From Rhodococcoides fascians A25f (GTDB lineage Bacteria; Actinomycetota; Actinomycetes; Mycobacteriales; Mycobacteriaceae), in contig NZ_CP049744.1 of the NCBI RefSeq assembly GCF_000760935.2, positions 5,301,501 to 5,365,500 of the forward strand: a stretch of DNA of 64,000 bases, read 5' to 3'. The translations under genes were made by a program, and so were the position numbers. Below the pieces are notes generated by a model. That model was not told the DNA's origin. It searched no databases and saw nothing but the letters and a program-made list of their open reading frames with translations. This document shows positions 46,390 to 55,349 of this stretch, one piece after another. The first letter of the stretch is position 1; every line of letters starts with the position of its first letter.

Positions 46390-47433
46390 ATGAACGCGAC
46401 TCTCACCCGTCTCGCTGCAACTCCGGTTCGACGTCACTTCCTCTGCGCTGTCATCGGACTCGTCGTCATCGTGCTCGCACTCGAATCACTGAGCACCTTC
46501 CGCCAGAGCCAGCTCACCTCGGTTGCCTACCTGGCGATCGCGGCCGGCGGCCTGACCGTGCTGACCGGGTTGAGCGGCCAGCTCTCCCTGGGACACGGTG
46601 CGTTCATGGCCGTCGGCGCATACACCGCGGCATTGATGCTGCGGGCCAACGATTCGGGGTGGTCGGTGCCGCTGGTTCTGCTTGCCGCCACCGTGATCTC
46701 GGCGGTGGTGGGTGTGGTGGTGGGAGTGGCCGCCGCCCGGCTGCACGGGCCGTACCTGGCCGGTGCCACGCTGGCACTCGCCGTCGCCGTACCGGGCCTG
46801 GCCCTGTACTTCTCGGACTACCTCGGCGGAGAACAAGGCCTCGTCGTCCCGGCGCCGAAAGTGCCGGAGCTGATCGACGACGTGATGTACTTCGTCACCG
46901 GAAACGAGCTCAGCGGAACGAAATTCGTCGCCTACGTCAGCTGGGTACTGCTCGTCCTCGTGTTCTTCCTCTTGGCGAACATCTCGTCGAGCCGAATCGG
47001 ACGCCGCTGGCGGGCCGTCCGGGACGACGAAGTCGCCGCCGAACTGGCCGGCATCGACCTCGGACGCGCACGCATTCTGGCGTTCGTCGTCAGCGCGGCC
47101 TGTGCGGGCGCGGGCGGTGCTGTTCTGGCGATGTCGGCCCGCATCGCGGCACCGAGCGGATTCACGCTGACACTCTCACTGACGCTGCTCTCGGCCGTCG
47201 TCATCGGCGGGCTCGGAACCCTGTCCGGGGCATTGATCGGGGCAATACTGCTGACCTACATCCCGCCGGTGGTCACCAACCTCGGACTCGATCTGGGGCT
47301 GAGCAGTCTGCAATCCGCCGAACTCGCACCACTGGTGACCGGAATCTTCACCGTCCTGGTCATCCTGTTCGCCCCACTGGGCCTGGTGGGCACGTATCGA
47401 AGGTTGCGTTCAACCAGAAAAGAGATGAAATGA
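46390..47433 (+). CDS. branched-chain-type ABC transporter permease (LivM)
   Basis: A 347-residue multi-pass membrane protein of the LivM type: GLSGQLSLGHGAFMAVGAYTAA and RRWRAVRDDEVAAELAGIDL with the ATPase-contact loop (the EAA-like region) are characteristic, as is VIGGLGTLSGALIGAI. Forms the translocation pore with LivH. Its last codons overlap the binding-protein start (ATGA). Confidence 0.93.
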   Translation: MNATLTRLAATPVRRHFLCAVIGLVVIVLALESLSTFRQSQLTSVAYLAIAAGGLTVLTGLSGQLSLGHGAFMAVGAYTAALMLRANDSGWSVPLVLLAATVISAVVGVVVGVAAARLHGPYLAGATLALAVAVPGLALYFSDYLGGEQGLVVPAPKVPELIDDVMYFVTGNELSGTKFVAYVSWVLLVLVFFLLANISSSRIGRRWRAVRDDEVAAELAGIDLGRARILAFVVSAACAGAGGAVLAMSARIAAPSGFTLTLSLTLLSAVVIGGLGTLSGALIGAILLTYIPPVVTNLGLDLGLSSLQSAELAPLVTGIFTVLVILFAPLGLVGTYRRLRSTRKEMK

Positions 47434-48749
47434 AGAAGTTCGGATCGGTGGCGGTCAGAACGACCGCGCTCGTCGCCGTCGTCTCGTTGGCCGCAGCGTG
47501 CGGTGCAGGCGGTAGAGACGAGGCGACGGAATCCTCGGAAGGCTCGACGGTCGGCATCACCGACACCTCGGTGAAGATCGGTGCCCACTTTCCGCTGACC
47601 GGGGTCGCAGCACCCGGCTACAGCGAAATCCCCACGGGCGCACAGGCGTACTTCGACTACGTCAACGCCGCGGGTGGCATCAACGGTAGGCAGATCGAGT
47701 ACGTGGTTCGAGACGACTCGTACGATCCGACCACCACCACCCAGGTCGTCAACGAACTCGTGTTGCAGGACGAGGTGTTCGCCGTCGTGGGCGGACTCGG
47801 CACGGCGACCCACAGCGCGGTCATCGACTTTCTGAACGAAGAGGGAGTGCCGGATCTGTTCGTCTCCTCCGGCGCGATCATGTGGGGCAACGATCCGGAG
47901 AAGTACCCGAATACCTTCGGCTGGCAGCCCGATTACCAGGTCGAGGGCAAGATCATCGGCGACTGGGTGACGAAGAACCGGCCCGACGCCAAGGTCGGTC
48001 TGTTCCTCCAGGACGACGACCTCGGCCGAGACAGCGAGGAGGCGGTGCGCCAGTATCTCGACGACCAGATCGTCGAGGTCGTGCGCTACACCTCGGGCAA
48101 CACCGACGTCGCACCTCAGATCGCCGCCCTGCAAGGTGCCGGAGCCGATCTGATTCTCGGCTTCAACGTGCCCTCGTACACCGCACTGAGCCAACTGACC
48201 GCCATGCGGCTCAACTACGACCCCGAGTGGTTCTACAGCTCGATCGGTTCCGACGTGGACCTCGTCGGCTCCCTGCTCGGACGCTTCTCCCAGGGTGCCG
48301 TCACCGACGGCGCGCAGTCGCTCGAAGGCATGATCTCGCTGGAGTACATCCCGGGCGTCGACTCCCCGGAGAATCCGTGGACGCAACTGTGGCAGAAGGT
48401 CTGGGCGGAGAACGGAACCGGTGACCCACTGACCAACTACCGCATCTACGGTCTGAGCCAAGCATACGCATTCGTGCAGGCGCTGGAGGCGGCAGGCGAG
48501 AATCCCACTCGTGAAGGCATCGTCGCGGCAATTCAGGACGGCGGGATGGACTTCGAGGGACCGCAGCTGGCTCCGTTCCGGTACTCGGATTCGAGTCACC
48601 TCGGAATCTCCGGTGCCAGTGTCTTCCAGATTCGCGGCGGAGTTCCCGAGTACCTGACTCCGGTGCTGCAGACCGACATCGGCGACTCGGCCGTCGAGGA
48701 ATACACCGGGGCCGAATCGACCCCGCCGGAAAGTGGCATACCCGGCTGA
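47430..48749 (+). CDS. branched-chain-type ABC transporter substrate-binding lipoprotein
   Basis: A 439-residue extracytoplasmic binding protein. The signal peptide ends at lipobox LAAAC (Cys at about residue 24). The mature part is the periplasmic-binding fold type I: VKIGAHFPLTGVAAPGYSEIPTGAQAYFDYVNAAGGINGR is the usual LivJ-like opening, followed by GGLGTATHSAVIDFLNEEGVP. The ATG overlaps the LivM stop. It is last in the operon and followed by a strong terminator. The ligand cannot be named. Confidence 0.92.
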   Translation: MKKFGSVAVRTTALVAVVSLAAACGAGGRDEATESSEGSTVGITDTSVKIGAHFPLTGVAAPGYSEIPTGAQAYFDYVNAAGGINGRQIEYVVRDDSYDPTTTTQVVNELVLQDEVFAVVGGLGTATHSAVIDFLNEEGVPDLFVSSGAIMWGNDPEKYPNTFGWQPDYQVEGKIIGDWVTKNRPDAKVGLFLQDDDLGRDSEEAVRQYLDDQIVEVVRYTSGNTDVAPQIAALQGAGADLILGFNVPSYTALSQLTAMRLNYDPEWFYSSIGSDVDLVGSLLGRFSQGAVTDGAQSLEGMISLEYIPGVDSPENPWTQLWQKVWAENGTGDPLTNYRIYGLSQAYAFVQALEAAGENPTREGIVAAIQDGGMDFEGPQLAPFRYSDSSHLGISGASVFQIRGGVPEYLTPVLQTDIGDSAVEEYTGAESTPPESGIPG

Positions 48750-48758
48750 TCCGACGAG

Positions 48759-48794
48759 AAAGGGCACGCAGAGAAAACTCTGCGTGCCCTTTTT
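48759..48794 (+). terminator. intrinsic terminator of the ABC operon
   Basis: A perfect stem AAAGGGCACGCAGAG / CTCTGCGTGCCCTTT around a 4-nt AAAA loop, ending in T5. It starts 9 nt after the binding-protein stop. Confidence 0.96.
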
Positions 48795-48885
48795 CACGTA
48801 GCGGTCGGCAGATCCGAGAACCCCTCGATTACCGGATCCACCGACCCTATGACCCCCGGTCGGAGAGCAGCCGAAGCTGCAGTGA

Positions 48886-50184
48886 TCAGCGCTCGATGAT
48901 GGCCGTGACGCCCTGGCCACCGGCCGCGCAGATCGAGATCAGGCCACGGCCCGAGCCCTTCTCGGCCAGCATCTTCGCCAACGACGCCACGATGCGTCCG
49001 CCGGTCGCGGCGAACGGGTGGCCCGCGGCGAGCGAGGATCCGTTGACGTTGAGCTTGCTGCGATCGATGGAACCGAGTGCGGAGTCGAGACCCAGACGCT
49101 CCTTGCAGTACTCGTCGCTCTCGAATGCCTGCAGAGTTGCGAGTACAACCGAAGCGAACGCCTCGTGGATCTCGTAGTAGTCGAAATCCTGCAACGTCAG
49201 GCCGTTGCGCGCGAGCAGACGCGGAATCGCGTAGGTCGGAGCCATCAGCAGACCGTCCTTGAACGAGCCGTTGCCGTGCACGTAATCGACCGCTGCGGTC
49301 TCGGAATCGACCAGGTGCGCGAGCACCGGAAGGTTGCGCTCGGCAGCCCACTCGTCGCTCGACAGCAGTGCAGCCGACGCACCGTCGGTGAGCGGCGTCG
49401 AGTTACCGGCCGTCATGGTGGCGTCGCCCAGCTTGGTGCCGAAGACCGGCTTGAGCGTGGCCAGCTTCTCGACGGTCGATCCCGGACGCAGGTTGTCGTC
49501 GCGCGTGAGACCGAGGAACGGCGTCACCAGATCGTCGAAGAATCCGCGATCGTAGGCGGCTGCCATGTTCTTGTGGCTCGCTGCGGCCAGTTCGTCCTGG
49601 TCCTCGCGGCGGACGCCGAATTCCTTGGCGGTGATGGCGGCGTGGTCACCCATGGACAAGCCGGTCCGCGGCTCGCCGTTGCGCGGGATCTCGATGCCGA
49701 GCATGCCGGGACGGACGTTGCCGAGAAGCTTGATGCGATCGCCGGTGCTCTTGGCCCGGTTCAGGGAGAGCAGGAACTCGCGCAGTTCGTCGTTGACGCC
49801 GATCGGGGCGTCGGACGTGGTGTCGACACCGCCGCCGATACCGGCATCGATCCGGCCCGACGCGATGGCGTCGCCGACCGCGATGATCGACTGCAGGCCG
49901 GTACCGCAGGCCTGCTGGATGTCGAAGGCCGGGGTGTACGGGCTCAGCGCGCTGCCGAGCACGACCTCTCGGGTGAGGTTGAAATCGCGCGAATGCTTGA
50001 GCACGGCACCGGCGGCCACGAGGCCGAGGCGCTCGCCCTGCAGACCGAATCGGGACACGAGACCGTCGATGGTGGCAGTGAGCATGTCCTGGTTGGACGC
50101 CAGCGCGTACTTCTTGTCCGAACGCGCGAACGGAATGCGGTTGCCACCGACGATTGCGACCGGTCGTAGCTGCTTGCTTGTCAC
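48886..50184 (-). CDS. fadA2: acetyl-CoA acetyltransferase FadA2-type thiolase
   Basis: A 432-residue thiolase. The nucleophile Cys is in IQQACGTGLQS, the base His in AAGHPFAATGGR, the second Cys in ISICAAGGQGV; EIHEAFA is also present. Start GTG 50184 is favoured by TTGGAGAC 6 nt upstream and by the canonical RPVAIVGGNRIPF that follows; the frame's longer start is upstream of the promoter. It is divergent from fabG4-htdX across a palindromic operator, as in M. tuberculosis Rv0243/Rv0242c. It would cleave 3-ketoacyl-CoA in beta-oxidation or work with FabG4. Confidence 0.93.
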   Translation of the reverse strand: MTSKQLRPVAIVGGNRIPFARSDKKYALASNQDMLTATIDGLVSRFGLQGERLGLVAAGAVLKHSRDFNLTREVVLGSALSPYTPAFDIQQACGTGLQSIIAVGDAIASGRIDAGIGGGVDTTSDAPIGVNDELREFLLSLNRAKSTGDRIKLLGNVRPGMLGIEIPRNGEPRTGLSMGDHAAITAKEFGVRREDQDELAAASHKNMAAAYDRGFFDDLVTPFLGLTRDDNLRPGSTVEKLATLKPVFGTKLGDATMTAGNSTPLTDGASAALLSSDEWAAERNLPVLAHLVDSETAAVDYVHGNGSFKDGLLMAPTYAIPRLLARNGLTLQDFDYYEIHEAFASVVLATLQAFESDEYCKERLGLDSALGSIDRSKLNVNGSSLAAGHPFAATGGRIVASLAKMLAEKGSGRGLISICAAGGQGVTAIIER

Positions 50185-50230
50185 TGACGTCTCCAAACAT
50201 CGTGGAAAAAGGCCCTGGTGGAGTTTCATC

Positions 50231-50244
50231 TTACTGGCGAGTAA
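50231..50244. promoter_or_regulatory. operator TTACT-N4-AGTAA between fadA2 and fabG4
   Basis: TTACTGGCGAGTAA, a perfect 5-bp palindrome extended to CTTACT/AGTAAG at 50230-50245, in the divergent promoter. The same pattern lies before fadE5 and before the tetR gene. A shared TetR-type repressor is inferred. Confidence 0.7.
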
Positions 50245-50312
50245 GTTGGTTGTCGACACCCGGTCGTGCGCCTCGCTCCTCGAGCGAGCAGCGCTGAATG
50301 AAAGGTACGACA

Positions 50313-51659
50313 GTGGCAGCCTCCAAGGGAGCCCCAGATCTCTACTCAACGTTCCTCGCGTCCGCGCCGGGAGCCTTCATCGCCAAGCAGGCAGGCCTGC
50401 CGCAGCCAGAGAAGCTGCGCCGCTACAAGGCAGGCGAGCCCGCACTGGCCGGCCCGGTCCTGATCGGTGGCAGCGGCCGCCTCGTCGAACCACTGCGTGA
50501 GCTGCTCTCGGACTACCCGCAGTCGCAGCCGCACGACGACAAGCACGGCGGTCTCGTCTTCGACGCCACCGGCATCAGCAACGTCGCCGAGCTCGAGCAG
50601 CTCTTCAAGTTCTTCCAGCCGGTCATCCGCAACCTGGCACCGTCGGCTCGCGTCGTCGTCATCGGCACCACCCCCGAAGAGACCTCCAGCGTCGACGAGC
50701 ACATCGCTCAGCGCGCCCTCGAAGGCTTCACGCGCAGCGTCGGCAAAGAGGTCAAGCGCGGTGCCACGGCGCAACTCGTCTACATCTCCCCCAACGCCTC
50801 GACCGGCCTGTCCGGCCTCGAATCCACTCTCCGCTTCCTCCTGTCGGCCAAGTCCGCATTCGTCGACGGCCAGGTGATCGCCGTAGGTGACGCCGATTCA
50901 CAGGCCCCTGCCTCGTGGGACAAGCCTCTGGCCGGCAAGGTAGCCGTCGTCACCGGAGCCGCCCGCGGCATCGGTGCCACCATTGCCGAGGTCCTCGCCC
51001 GCGACGGAGCCACCGTCATCGCAGCCGACATTCCTGCTGCCGGAGAAGCACTCTCGCAGACGGCCAACAAGGTCGGTGGCACCTCGCTCGCACTCGACGT
51101 CACCTCGCCCGACGCCGGAGAGGTCCTCTCGAAGCACCTCCTCGAGCGTCACGGCGGGGCCGACATCATCGTGCACAACGCAGGCATCACCCGCGACAAG
51201 ACTCTCGCCAACATGGACGACGCCCGCTGGAACTCGGTCATCGGCGTCAACCTTGCTGCGCCGCAGCGCATCACCGACGAGCTCGTTGCCTCCGGCGCAC
51301 TCAAGGACGGCGGCCGCGTCGTCGACGTCTCCTCGATCGCCGGCATCGCGGGCAACCGCGGCCAGACCAACTACGGCACCTCCAAGGCCGGTGTCATCGG
51401 CTTGGTGCACGCTTCCGCGCCGGTGCTGGCGAAGAAGAACATCACGATCAACGCCGTTGCTCCCGGCTTCATCGAAACCGCGATGACCGCAGCGATCCCG
51501 TTCGCCACCCGCGAGGCCGGACGACGCATGAGCTCGCTGCTGCAGGGCGGCGAGACCGTCGACGTCGCAGAGTTGGTCTCGTACTTCGCTTCTCCCGCAT
51601 CCAATGCCGTCACCGGCCAGGTCGTGCGCGTGTGCGGCCAGAGCCTGCTCGGCGCATGA
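50313..51659 (+). CDS. fabG4: high-molecular-weight 3-oxoacyl reductase FabG4
   Basis: A 448-residue two-domain reductase, the length of M. tuberculosis FabG4 (454). The N-terminal half (1-205) is a flavodoxin-like dimerisation domain; the C-terminal half (206-448) is an SDR with NAD loop [15 protein letters not shown] and catalytic Ser, Tyr and Lys in VDVSSIAG and [11 protein letters not shown] 50313 has AAAGG 7 nt upstream and gives the usual start; ATG 50298 is possible. It reduces or oxidises 3-ketoacyl/3-hydroxyacyl-CoA, working with HtdX and FadA2. Confidence 0.94.
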   Translation: MAASKGAPDLYSTFLASAPGAFIAKQAGLPQPEKLRRYKAGEPALAGPVLIGGSGRLVEPLRELLSDYPQSQPHDDKHGGLVFDATGISNVAELEQLFKFFQPVIRNLAPSARVVVIGTTPEETSSVDEHIAQRALEGFTRSVGKEVKRGATAQLVYISPNASTGLSGLESTLRFLLSAKSAFVDGQVIAVGDADSQAPASWDKPLAGKVAVVTGAARGIGATIAEVLARDGATVIAADIPAAGEALSQTANKVGGTSLALDVTSPDAGEVLSKHLLERHGGADIIVHNAGITRDKTLANMDDARWNSVIGVNLAAPQRITDELVASGALKDGGRVVDVSSIAGIAGNRGQTNYGTSKAGVIGLVHASAPVLAKKNITINAVAPGFIETAMTAAIPFATREAGRRMSSLLQGGETVDVAELVSYFASPASNAVTGQVVRVCGQSLLGA

Positions 51660-52513
51660 GCACCGTCACGCTCACCGCGCAGCCGAAGACATCCGACATC
51701 TACACCTCGGCTGCGCTCGGCGCGCTGCCGTTCTTCGGATCCAGGTCGTCTTCGGTACCCAGCACGGTGTACGAGCTCAAGGGTCTTCGAGTGGACCCCG
51801 ACAACCTCGCCGGGTACTGCCGCGCAACGGGGCTGCGATTCGGCGATCAGCTGCCGGTGACCTACCCGTTCACGCTGGTGTTCCCGACGGTGATGAAACT
51901 GATGGTCTCCAAAGGCTTTCCGTTTGCCGCCATCGGTTCGGTCCACGCCGAGAACGTCATCGAGCAGTTCCGCGGCATCTCGGCATCGGAGCCGCTGGAC
52001 ATCCGAGTGCACGCGGAGAACCTGCGCGAGCACCGCAAGGGCTTGTTGGTGGACCTGATCAGTGAGGTCAAGGTAGGACGCGAGCTGGTCTGGAAGCAGA
52101 CCTCCAGCTTCCTGAGCCTGCAGAAGACCTCACTGTCGGGTGGACCTCGTGAAACACCGCCTGCCGACGAGGTTCCGCCGCCCCCGACCCGCACCCTGCG
52201 CGTCGACCAGCGGATCATCAGCCGGTACGCGGCCATCTCCGGAGACCGCAATCCGATCCACGTATCCTCGCTCGGCGCAAAGGCATTCGGATTCCCGAAG
52301 ACCATCGCGCACGGAATGTGGAGCGCGGCAGCCGTACTGCAGACCGTCGAGGGCCGAATCCCGGAGGCGGTGAACTACAGCATCCGCTTCGGCAAGCCGA
52401 TCATCCTGCCCGCGACGATCAACGCCTACGCCGACGCCGTCGGTACCGGCTGGGACCTGTCGCTGAAGAACCCGAAGAAGGGCTACCCGCATCTGACGGG
52501 AACTCTGCGCTGA
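51656..52513 (+). CDS. htdX: (R)-hydratase HtdX
   Basis: A 285-residue double hot-dog enzyme that hydrates 2-enoyl or dehydrates (3R)-hydroxyacyl thioesters. The C-terminal domain carries the hydratase-2 motif: [11 protein letters not shown] followed by [15 protein letters not shown], with the catalytic Asp and His. The ATG overlaps the fabG4 stop, so the two are one operon as in M. tuberculosis Rv0242c/Rv0241c. Likely role: 3-hydroxyacyl-CoA handling in lipid degradation or exchange. Confidence 0.93.
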   Translation: MSTVTLTAQPKTSDIYTSAALGALPFFGSRSSSVPSTVYELKGLRVDPDNLAGYCRATGLRFGDQLPVTYPFTLVFPTVMKLMVSKGFPFAAIGSVHAENVIEQFRGISASEPLDIRVHAENLREHRKGLLVDLISEVKVGRELVWKQTSSFLSLQKTSLSGGPRETPPADEVPPPPTRTLRVDQRIISRYAAISGDRNPIHVSSLGAKAFGFPKTIAHGMWSAAAVLQTVEGRIPEAVNYSIRFGKPIILPATINAYADAVGTGWDLSLKNPKKGYPHLTGTLR

Positions 52514-52518
52514 CTGCT

Positions 52519-52592
52519 CGAACTCGAAGTTGTGGACGGATTTCCCCGGACTTCCGTCCATAACTTCGAGTTCGGCAGCAGGAGTGGAGCCT
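52519..52592. terminator. palindromic intergenic element E2 (bidirectional hairpin)
   Basis: A 22-bp stem (52519-52540 with 52553-52574) with a 12-nt loop; the only non-Watson-Crick position is a G-T pair. The 12-nt sequence GGAGTGGAGCCT (52581-52592) follows and touches the tetR stop codon; it is part of the core shared with E1 and E3. Confidence 0.75.
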
Positions 52593-53193
52593 AGGTTGCG
52601 GCGGTCTTCTTGCCGGCCAGGCCACGCCACGCCAGATTTTCCAGGAGGTCGGCTGCAGCGTCGACCTCGATTTCGCCGCCCGCCACCCTGTCGGCCACGG
52701 CCTCGCCTGCACCGACCAACGCGACGGCCATCAGCCCGAAATTCTGTGACTGCTCCGGGTCCCTGGTGCTCATCGCCAGCAAACCTGCCGTCAATTCGAT
52801 CAACCGATCGCGGCTGCTCTGCACCTGTGAGGCGAATGCCTGCTGCCCGATGGCCTGACGGTAGAGCACCATCCACGACTTCCGGTTCTCACCGACGAAT
52901 CCGAGGAAGCCGATCAGCGCTTTGCGCAACTGCTCGCGCGGCGTCAGAGTCGGGTCTGCGGCCGGCGTCAGCGCTTCGACGAACTTGACGCCCTCGCGAT
53001 GGATGCATGCGGCGAACAGCTCGTCCTTCGACCCGTAGTACAGGTACAGCATCGGTTTGGAGATGGCCGCCTTCTTGGCGATCGAATCCATCGATGTCTC
53101 GTGAAAACCGTTGTCGGAGAACACATCCACCGCCGCGTCGAGCATCTGCTGCTCGCGGACGGCGCGGGGCAATCTCTTGGTGCCGCCAGCCAT
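52591..53193 (-). CDS. TetR-family transcriptional regulator
   Basis: A 200-residue regulator with the N-terminal TetR HTH: MLDAAVDVFSDNGFHETSMDSIAKKAAISKPMLYLYYGSKDELFAA. The gene adjoins the nagZ/lpqI gene as does Rv0238 in M. tuberculosis. A palindrome TTACTCCACAGTAA is 32 nt upstream of its start, matching the sites before fadE5 and between fadA2 and fabG4; it is the obvious candidate repressor of those genes and of itself. The ligand may be an acyl-CoA (inference). Confidence 0.9.
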   Translation of the reverse strand: MAGGTKRLPRAVREQQMLDAAVDVFSDNGFHETSMDSIAKKAAISKPMLYLYYGSKDELFAACIHREGVKFVEALTPAADPTLTPREQLRKALIGFLGFVGENRKSWMVLYRQAIGQQAFASQVQSSRDRLIELTAGLLAMSTRDPEQSQNFGLMAVALVGAGEAVADRVAGGEIEVDAAADLLENLAWRGLAGKKTAAT

Positions 53194-53224
53194 GGACCCT
53201 CCAATACGTACGAAGTACTAGACG

Positions 53225-53238
53225 TTACTCCACAGTAA
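53225..53238. promoter_or_regulatory. operator TTACT-N4-AGTAA upstream of the tetR gene
   Basis: TTACTCCACAGTAA, a perfect 5-bp palindrome in the 62-nt gap between the nagZ stop and the tetR start. Same pattern as at 35489 and 50231. Confidence 0.65.
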
Positions 53239-53255
53239 GGTCGAGTACCGCGCAA

Positions 53256-54437
53256 TCAGGCCCCGCACGCCCCCTTGAACCGAGCAACCGTCGCCGCGGC
53301 CTCGTCCACCTGCGCCGCGGCGAGGCGTCCCGTGGCCACTGCATCTTCGAGATTGTCCAACACTGCGGGCACCTGATCGGTGGTGAGCCACAACGCCACA
53401 TCGGCACCCGCAACCAGTGCCGCCTCCACCGCGTCGACGATTCCGAGTCGCGCAGTGATCGCCGCCATGCCGCTCAGATCGTCGGTGAAGATCGGACCGT
53501 CGAACGGCGCCGCCCCGTATCCGACGCCATCGCGCAGCAACGCCATCGCCGCCGGACTGATGCTCGCCGGCACCCCGGGCTCGGTGAGTCCGGGCACGTC
53601 GAGGTGCCCCACCATGACGCCGACGCCGCTGTTGTTCAATGCCGCGAACGGCAGCAGATCCTTGGTCTTCAGCTCGTCGAGCGACGGAGTGGTGACGGCA
53701 CCGGTGTGCGAATCGCCCGAACCCGAGCCGTGCCCGGGAAAGTGCTTGATGACGGGCTTGATTCCCGCGTCTTCCAGACCTCGCGCGTAGGCCCCCGCGT
53801 ACTCGATGACGACCTGCGGATCATCGGAGAACGACCGATCGCCGATGACGGAATCATCGGGTTGCGCACTCACATCGACCACCGGAGCGAAGTCGACGGT
53901 GACCCCGAGATCCTTCAGACCCCGGCCCCGCGTCAACGCCTCCTGATACGCATCGTCCACTGTCATCGTCTGCGCCAACACCCGCGCCGACGGTGCCTCC
54001 CCCAGCAGATCCGCGACCCGCGAAACCCGTCCACCCTCCTCGTCGATCGTGATCATCGGGGCCACCGCGGACGCGTCGAGCACCTGCGGTACCTCCCGAT
54101 TGCCGAGCATCGACTCGTCGGTCCAACTGCCGACGAAGAGGCCACCGACCTGCTCGGTGGACATGATCTGCACCGCGTCCGCAGTGCCGGTGACTCCGAC
54201 GGTGAGCAACTGAGCCAGTCGCTGCCGCTCCGACAATCCGCCGACGAACGCCGCGCAATCGTCGACCGGCGGCACAGGTAGCGGGACGGTCGTGTCGGCT
54301 GCTGTCGTCGTAGAAGCAGGGGGCGCTGCCTGCGTCGACGCGACCTGGGTGGACTCACTCGAGCACGAGACCAACAACCCCACACCGACCGTCATCACCG
54401 CAGCGGACCGAACCGAGTACCGAAATCGCATGACCAC
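53256..54437 (-). CDS. lpqI: beta-N-acetylglucosaminidase-like lipoprotein (GH3, LpqI/NagZ type)
   Basis: A 393-residue exported GH3 lipoprotein: lipobox LLVSC with Cys at about residue 25, then a Thr/Ala/Pro linker. The GH3 barrel shows MITIDEEGGRVSRV, VDFAPVVDVS, IGDRSFSDDP and the NagZ signature KHFPGHGSGSGDSHTG, whose Asp-His pair is the catalytic acid/base, followed by MVGHLDVPG and IFTDDLSGMAAI with the nucleophile Asp. It would remove GlcNAc from cell-wall fragments. The position beside the tetR gene matches M. tuberculosis lpqI (Rv0237). Confidence 0.9.
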   Translation of the reverse strand: MVMRFRYSVRSAAVMTVGVGLLVSCSSESTQVASTQAAPPASTTTAADTTVPLPVPPVDDCAAFVGGLSERQRLAQLLTVGVTGTADAVQIMSTEQVGGLFVGSWTDESMLGNREVPQVLDASAVAPMITIDEEGGRVSRVADLLGEAPSARVLAQTMTVDDAYQEALTRGRGLKDLGVTVDFAPVVDVSAQPDDSVIGDRSFSDDPQVVIEYAGAYARGLEDAGIKPVIKHFPGHGSGSGDSHTGAVTTPSLDELKTKDLLPFAALNNSGVGVMVGHLDVPGLTEPGVPASISPAAMALLRDGVGYGAAPFDGPIFTDDLSGMAAITARLGIVDAVEAALVAGADVALWLTTDQVPAVLDNLEDAVATGRLAAAQVDEAAATVARFKGACGA

Positions 54438-54481
54438 GACGGTAGTCGAGATCGTGGGTGTCGCTGCCGCCCCTCCGGTTG

Positions 54482-54534
54482 GGGATCAATGCGCCTTTGT
54501 TGCATTCTGAGCGACTGAAACCCACATTGATCCC
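54482..54534. promoter_or_regulatory. inverted repeat upstream of the universal stress gene
   Basis: GGGATCAATG (54482-54491) and CATTGATCCC (54525-54534) form a perfect 10-bp inverted repeat with a 33-nt spacer, between the divergent nagZ and usp genes. Could be an operator pair or a leader hairpin. Confidence 0.45.
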
Positions 54535-54585
54535 GAAGGGGGTGGGGGTAATCTGGACGAACGCGACATGAGGAGGAGCTCGACC

Positions 54586-55053
54586 ATGACCGCAGACCTC
54601 ATCCTGATTGCCTACGACGGCTCCGACAACGCCAAGCGAGCCATCGACTACGCCGGCCGGTTTCTCACCACCTCCCGCGCGATCGTTGTCACGGCATGGG
54701 AGCCGATGGTGCGTCAGGCAGCTCGAATGTCCGGCCTGTCCGGCGTCATGCAGCCCGAATGGGTGCCCGACGACGAGGCCGAGGACGTTGCGCTCACCGA
54801 CGCGAAAGTGACCAACAGCGAAGGCGTCGCGCTGGCCGAGGCCGCAGGCCTGAAGGTGGAAGGTCAGTGCACCGAATGCACCACCGCCATCTGGAGCGCG
54901 ATCGTGGAGAAAGCCGACGAGATGGACGTCGACATCATCGTGACCGGCACCCGAGGCACCACCGGTCTGCGTGCACTACTGCAGAGTTCGGTGGCCGAGC
55001 ACGTGCTGCGACACAGTCACCGCCCTGTCCTGATCGTTCCCCCCGGCAAGTAA
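54586..55053 (+). CDS. universal stress protein
   Basis: A 155-residue single-domain UspA protein: LILIAYDGSDNAKRAIDYAG at the start and IIVTGTRGTTGLRALLQSSVAEHVLRHSHRPVLIVPP at the end. The ATP-binding Gly motif is present in altered form (GTRGTTGLRALLQSS). ATG 54586 has AGGAGGAG 7 nt before it and is preferred over ATG 54568. Divergent from the nagZ gene. General stress function only. Confidence 0.92.
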   Translation: MTADLILIAYDGSDNAKRAIDYAGRFLTTSRAIVVTAWEPMVRQAARMSGLSGVMQPEWVPDDEAEDVALTDAKVTNSEGVALAEAAGLKVEGQCTECTTAIWSAIVEKADEMDVDIIVTGTRGTTGLRALLQSSVAEHVLRHSHRPVLIVPPGK

Positions 55054-55156
55054 AGCGTCCGACGACTGTTTTCAGAGGCGCAGGTGATACCGTGATGCCC
55101 GCGTGGGGGTCCACCTCACCCTTTTTATCTGTGAGCCGACTGACTGGAGAACCGAG

Positions 55157-55327
55157 ATGAAGTTCGCTGTCCCGGGTGTCATTGCCGCCGTCGTCGGAGC
55201 CGTACTGGGTGCAGGCGTCGTGTTCGGAGTCACCGCCGCTGCAGCCGACAACTCTCGTCCGGATATCGATCGCACGGGAAACGCCGACTCGTCCTTGCTG
55301 AACCAGGTTGAGTACGGCAGCCGCTGA
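55157..55327 (+). CDS. DUF2613 small membrane protein
   Basis: A 56-residue protein with one hydrophobic segment (residues 4-30, VPGVIAAVVGAVLGAGVVFGVT) and a polar tail, like the DUF2613 family member upstream of aftD in M. tuberculosis (Rv0236A). It has GGAGAACCGAG immediately upstream. If aftD starts at TTG 55308, the two genes overlap by 20 nt. Confidence 0.85.
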   Translation: MKFAVPGVIAAVVGAVLGAGVVFGVTAAAADNSRPDIDRTGNADSSLLNQVEYGSR

Positions 55328-55349
55328 CGCTGGTCGCATTCGTGGATCG

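Noticed and set aside
49018..50169. 383-codon + strand frame opposite fadA2
   Set aside because: Mirror of the thiolase; no motif or operon context.
54510..54585. DosR box upstream of the universal stress gene
   Set aside because: No match to the 20-bp GGGACTWWAGTCCC-type palindrome; only an unrelated inverted repeat is present.
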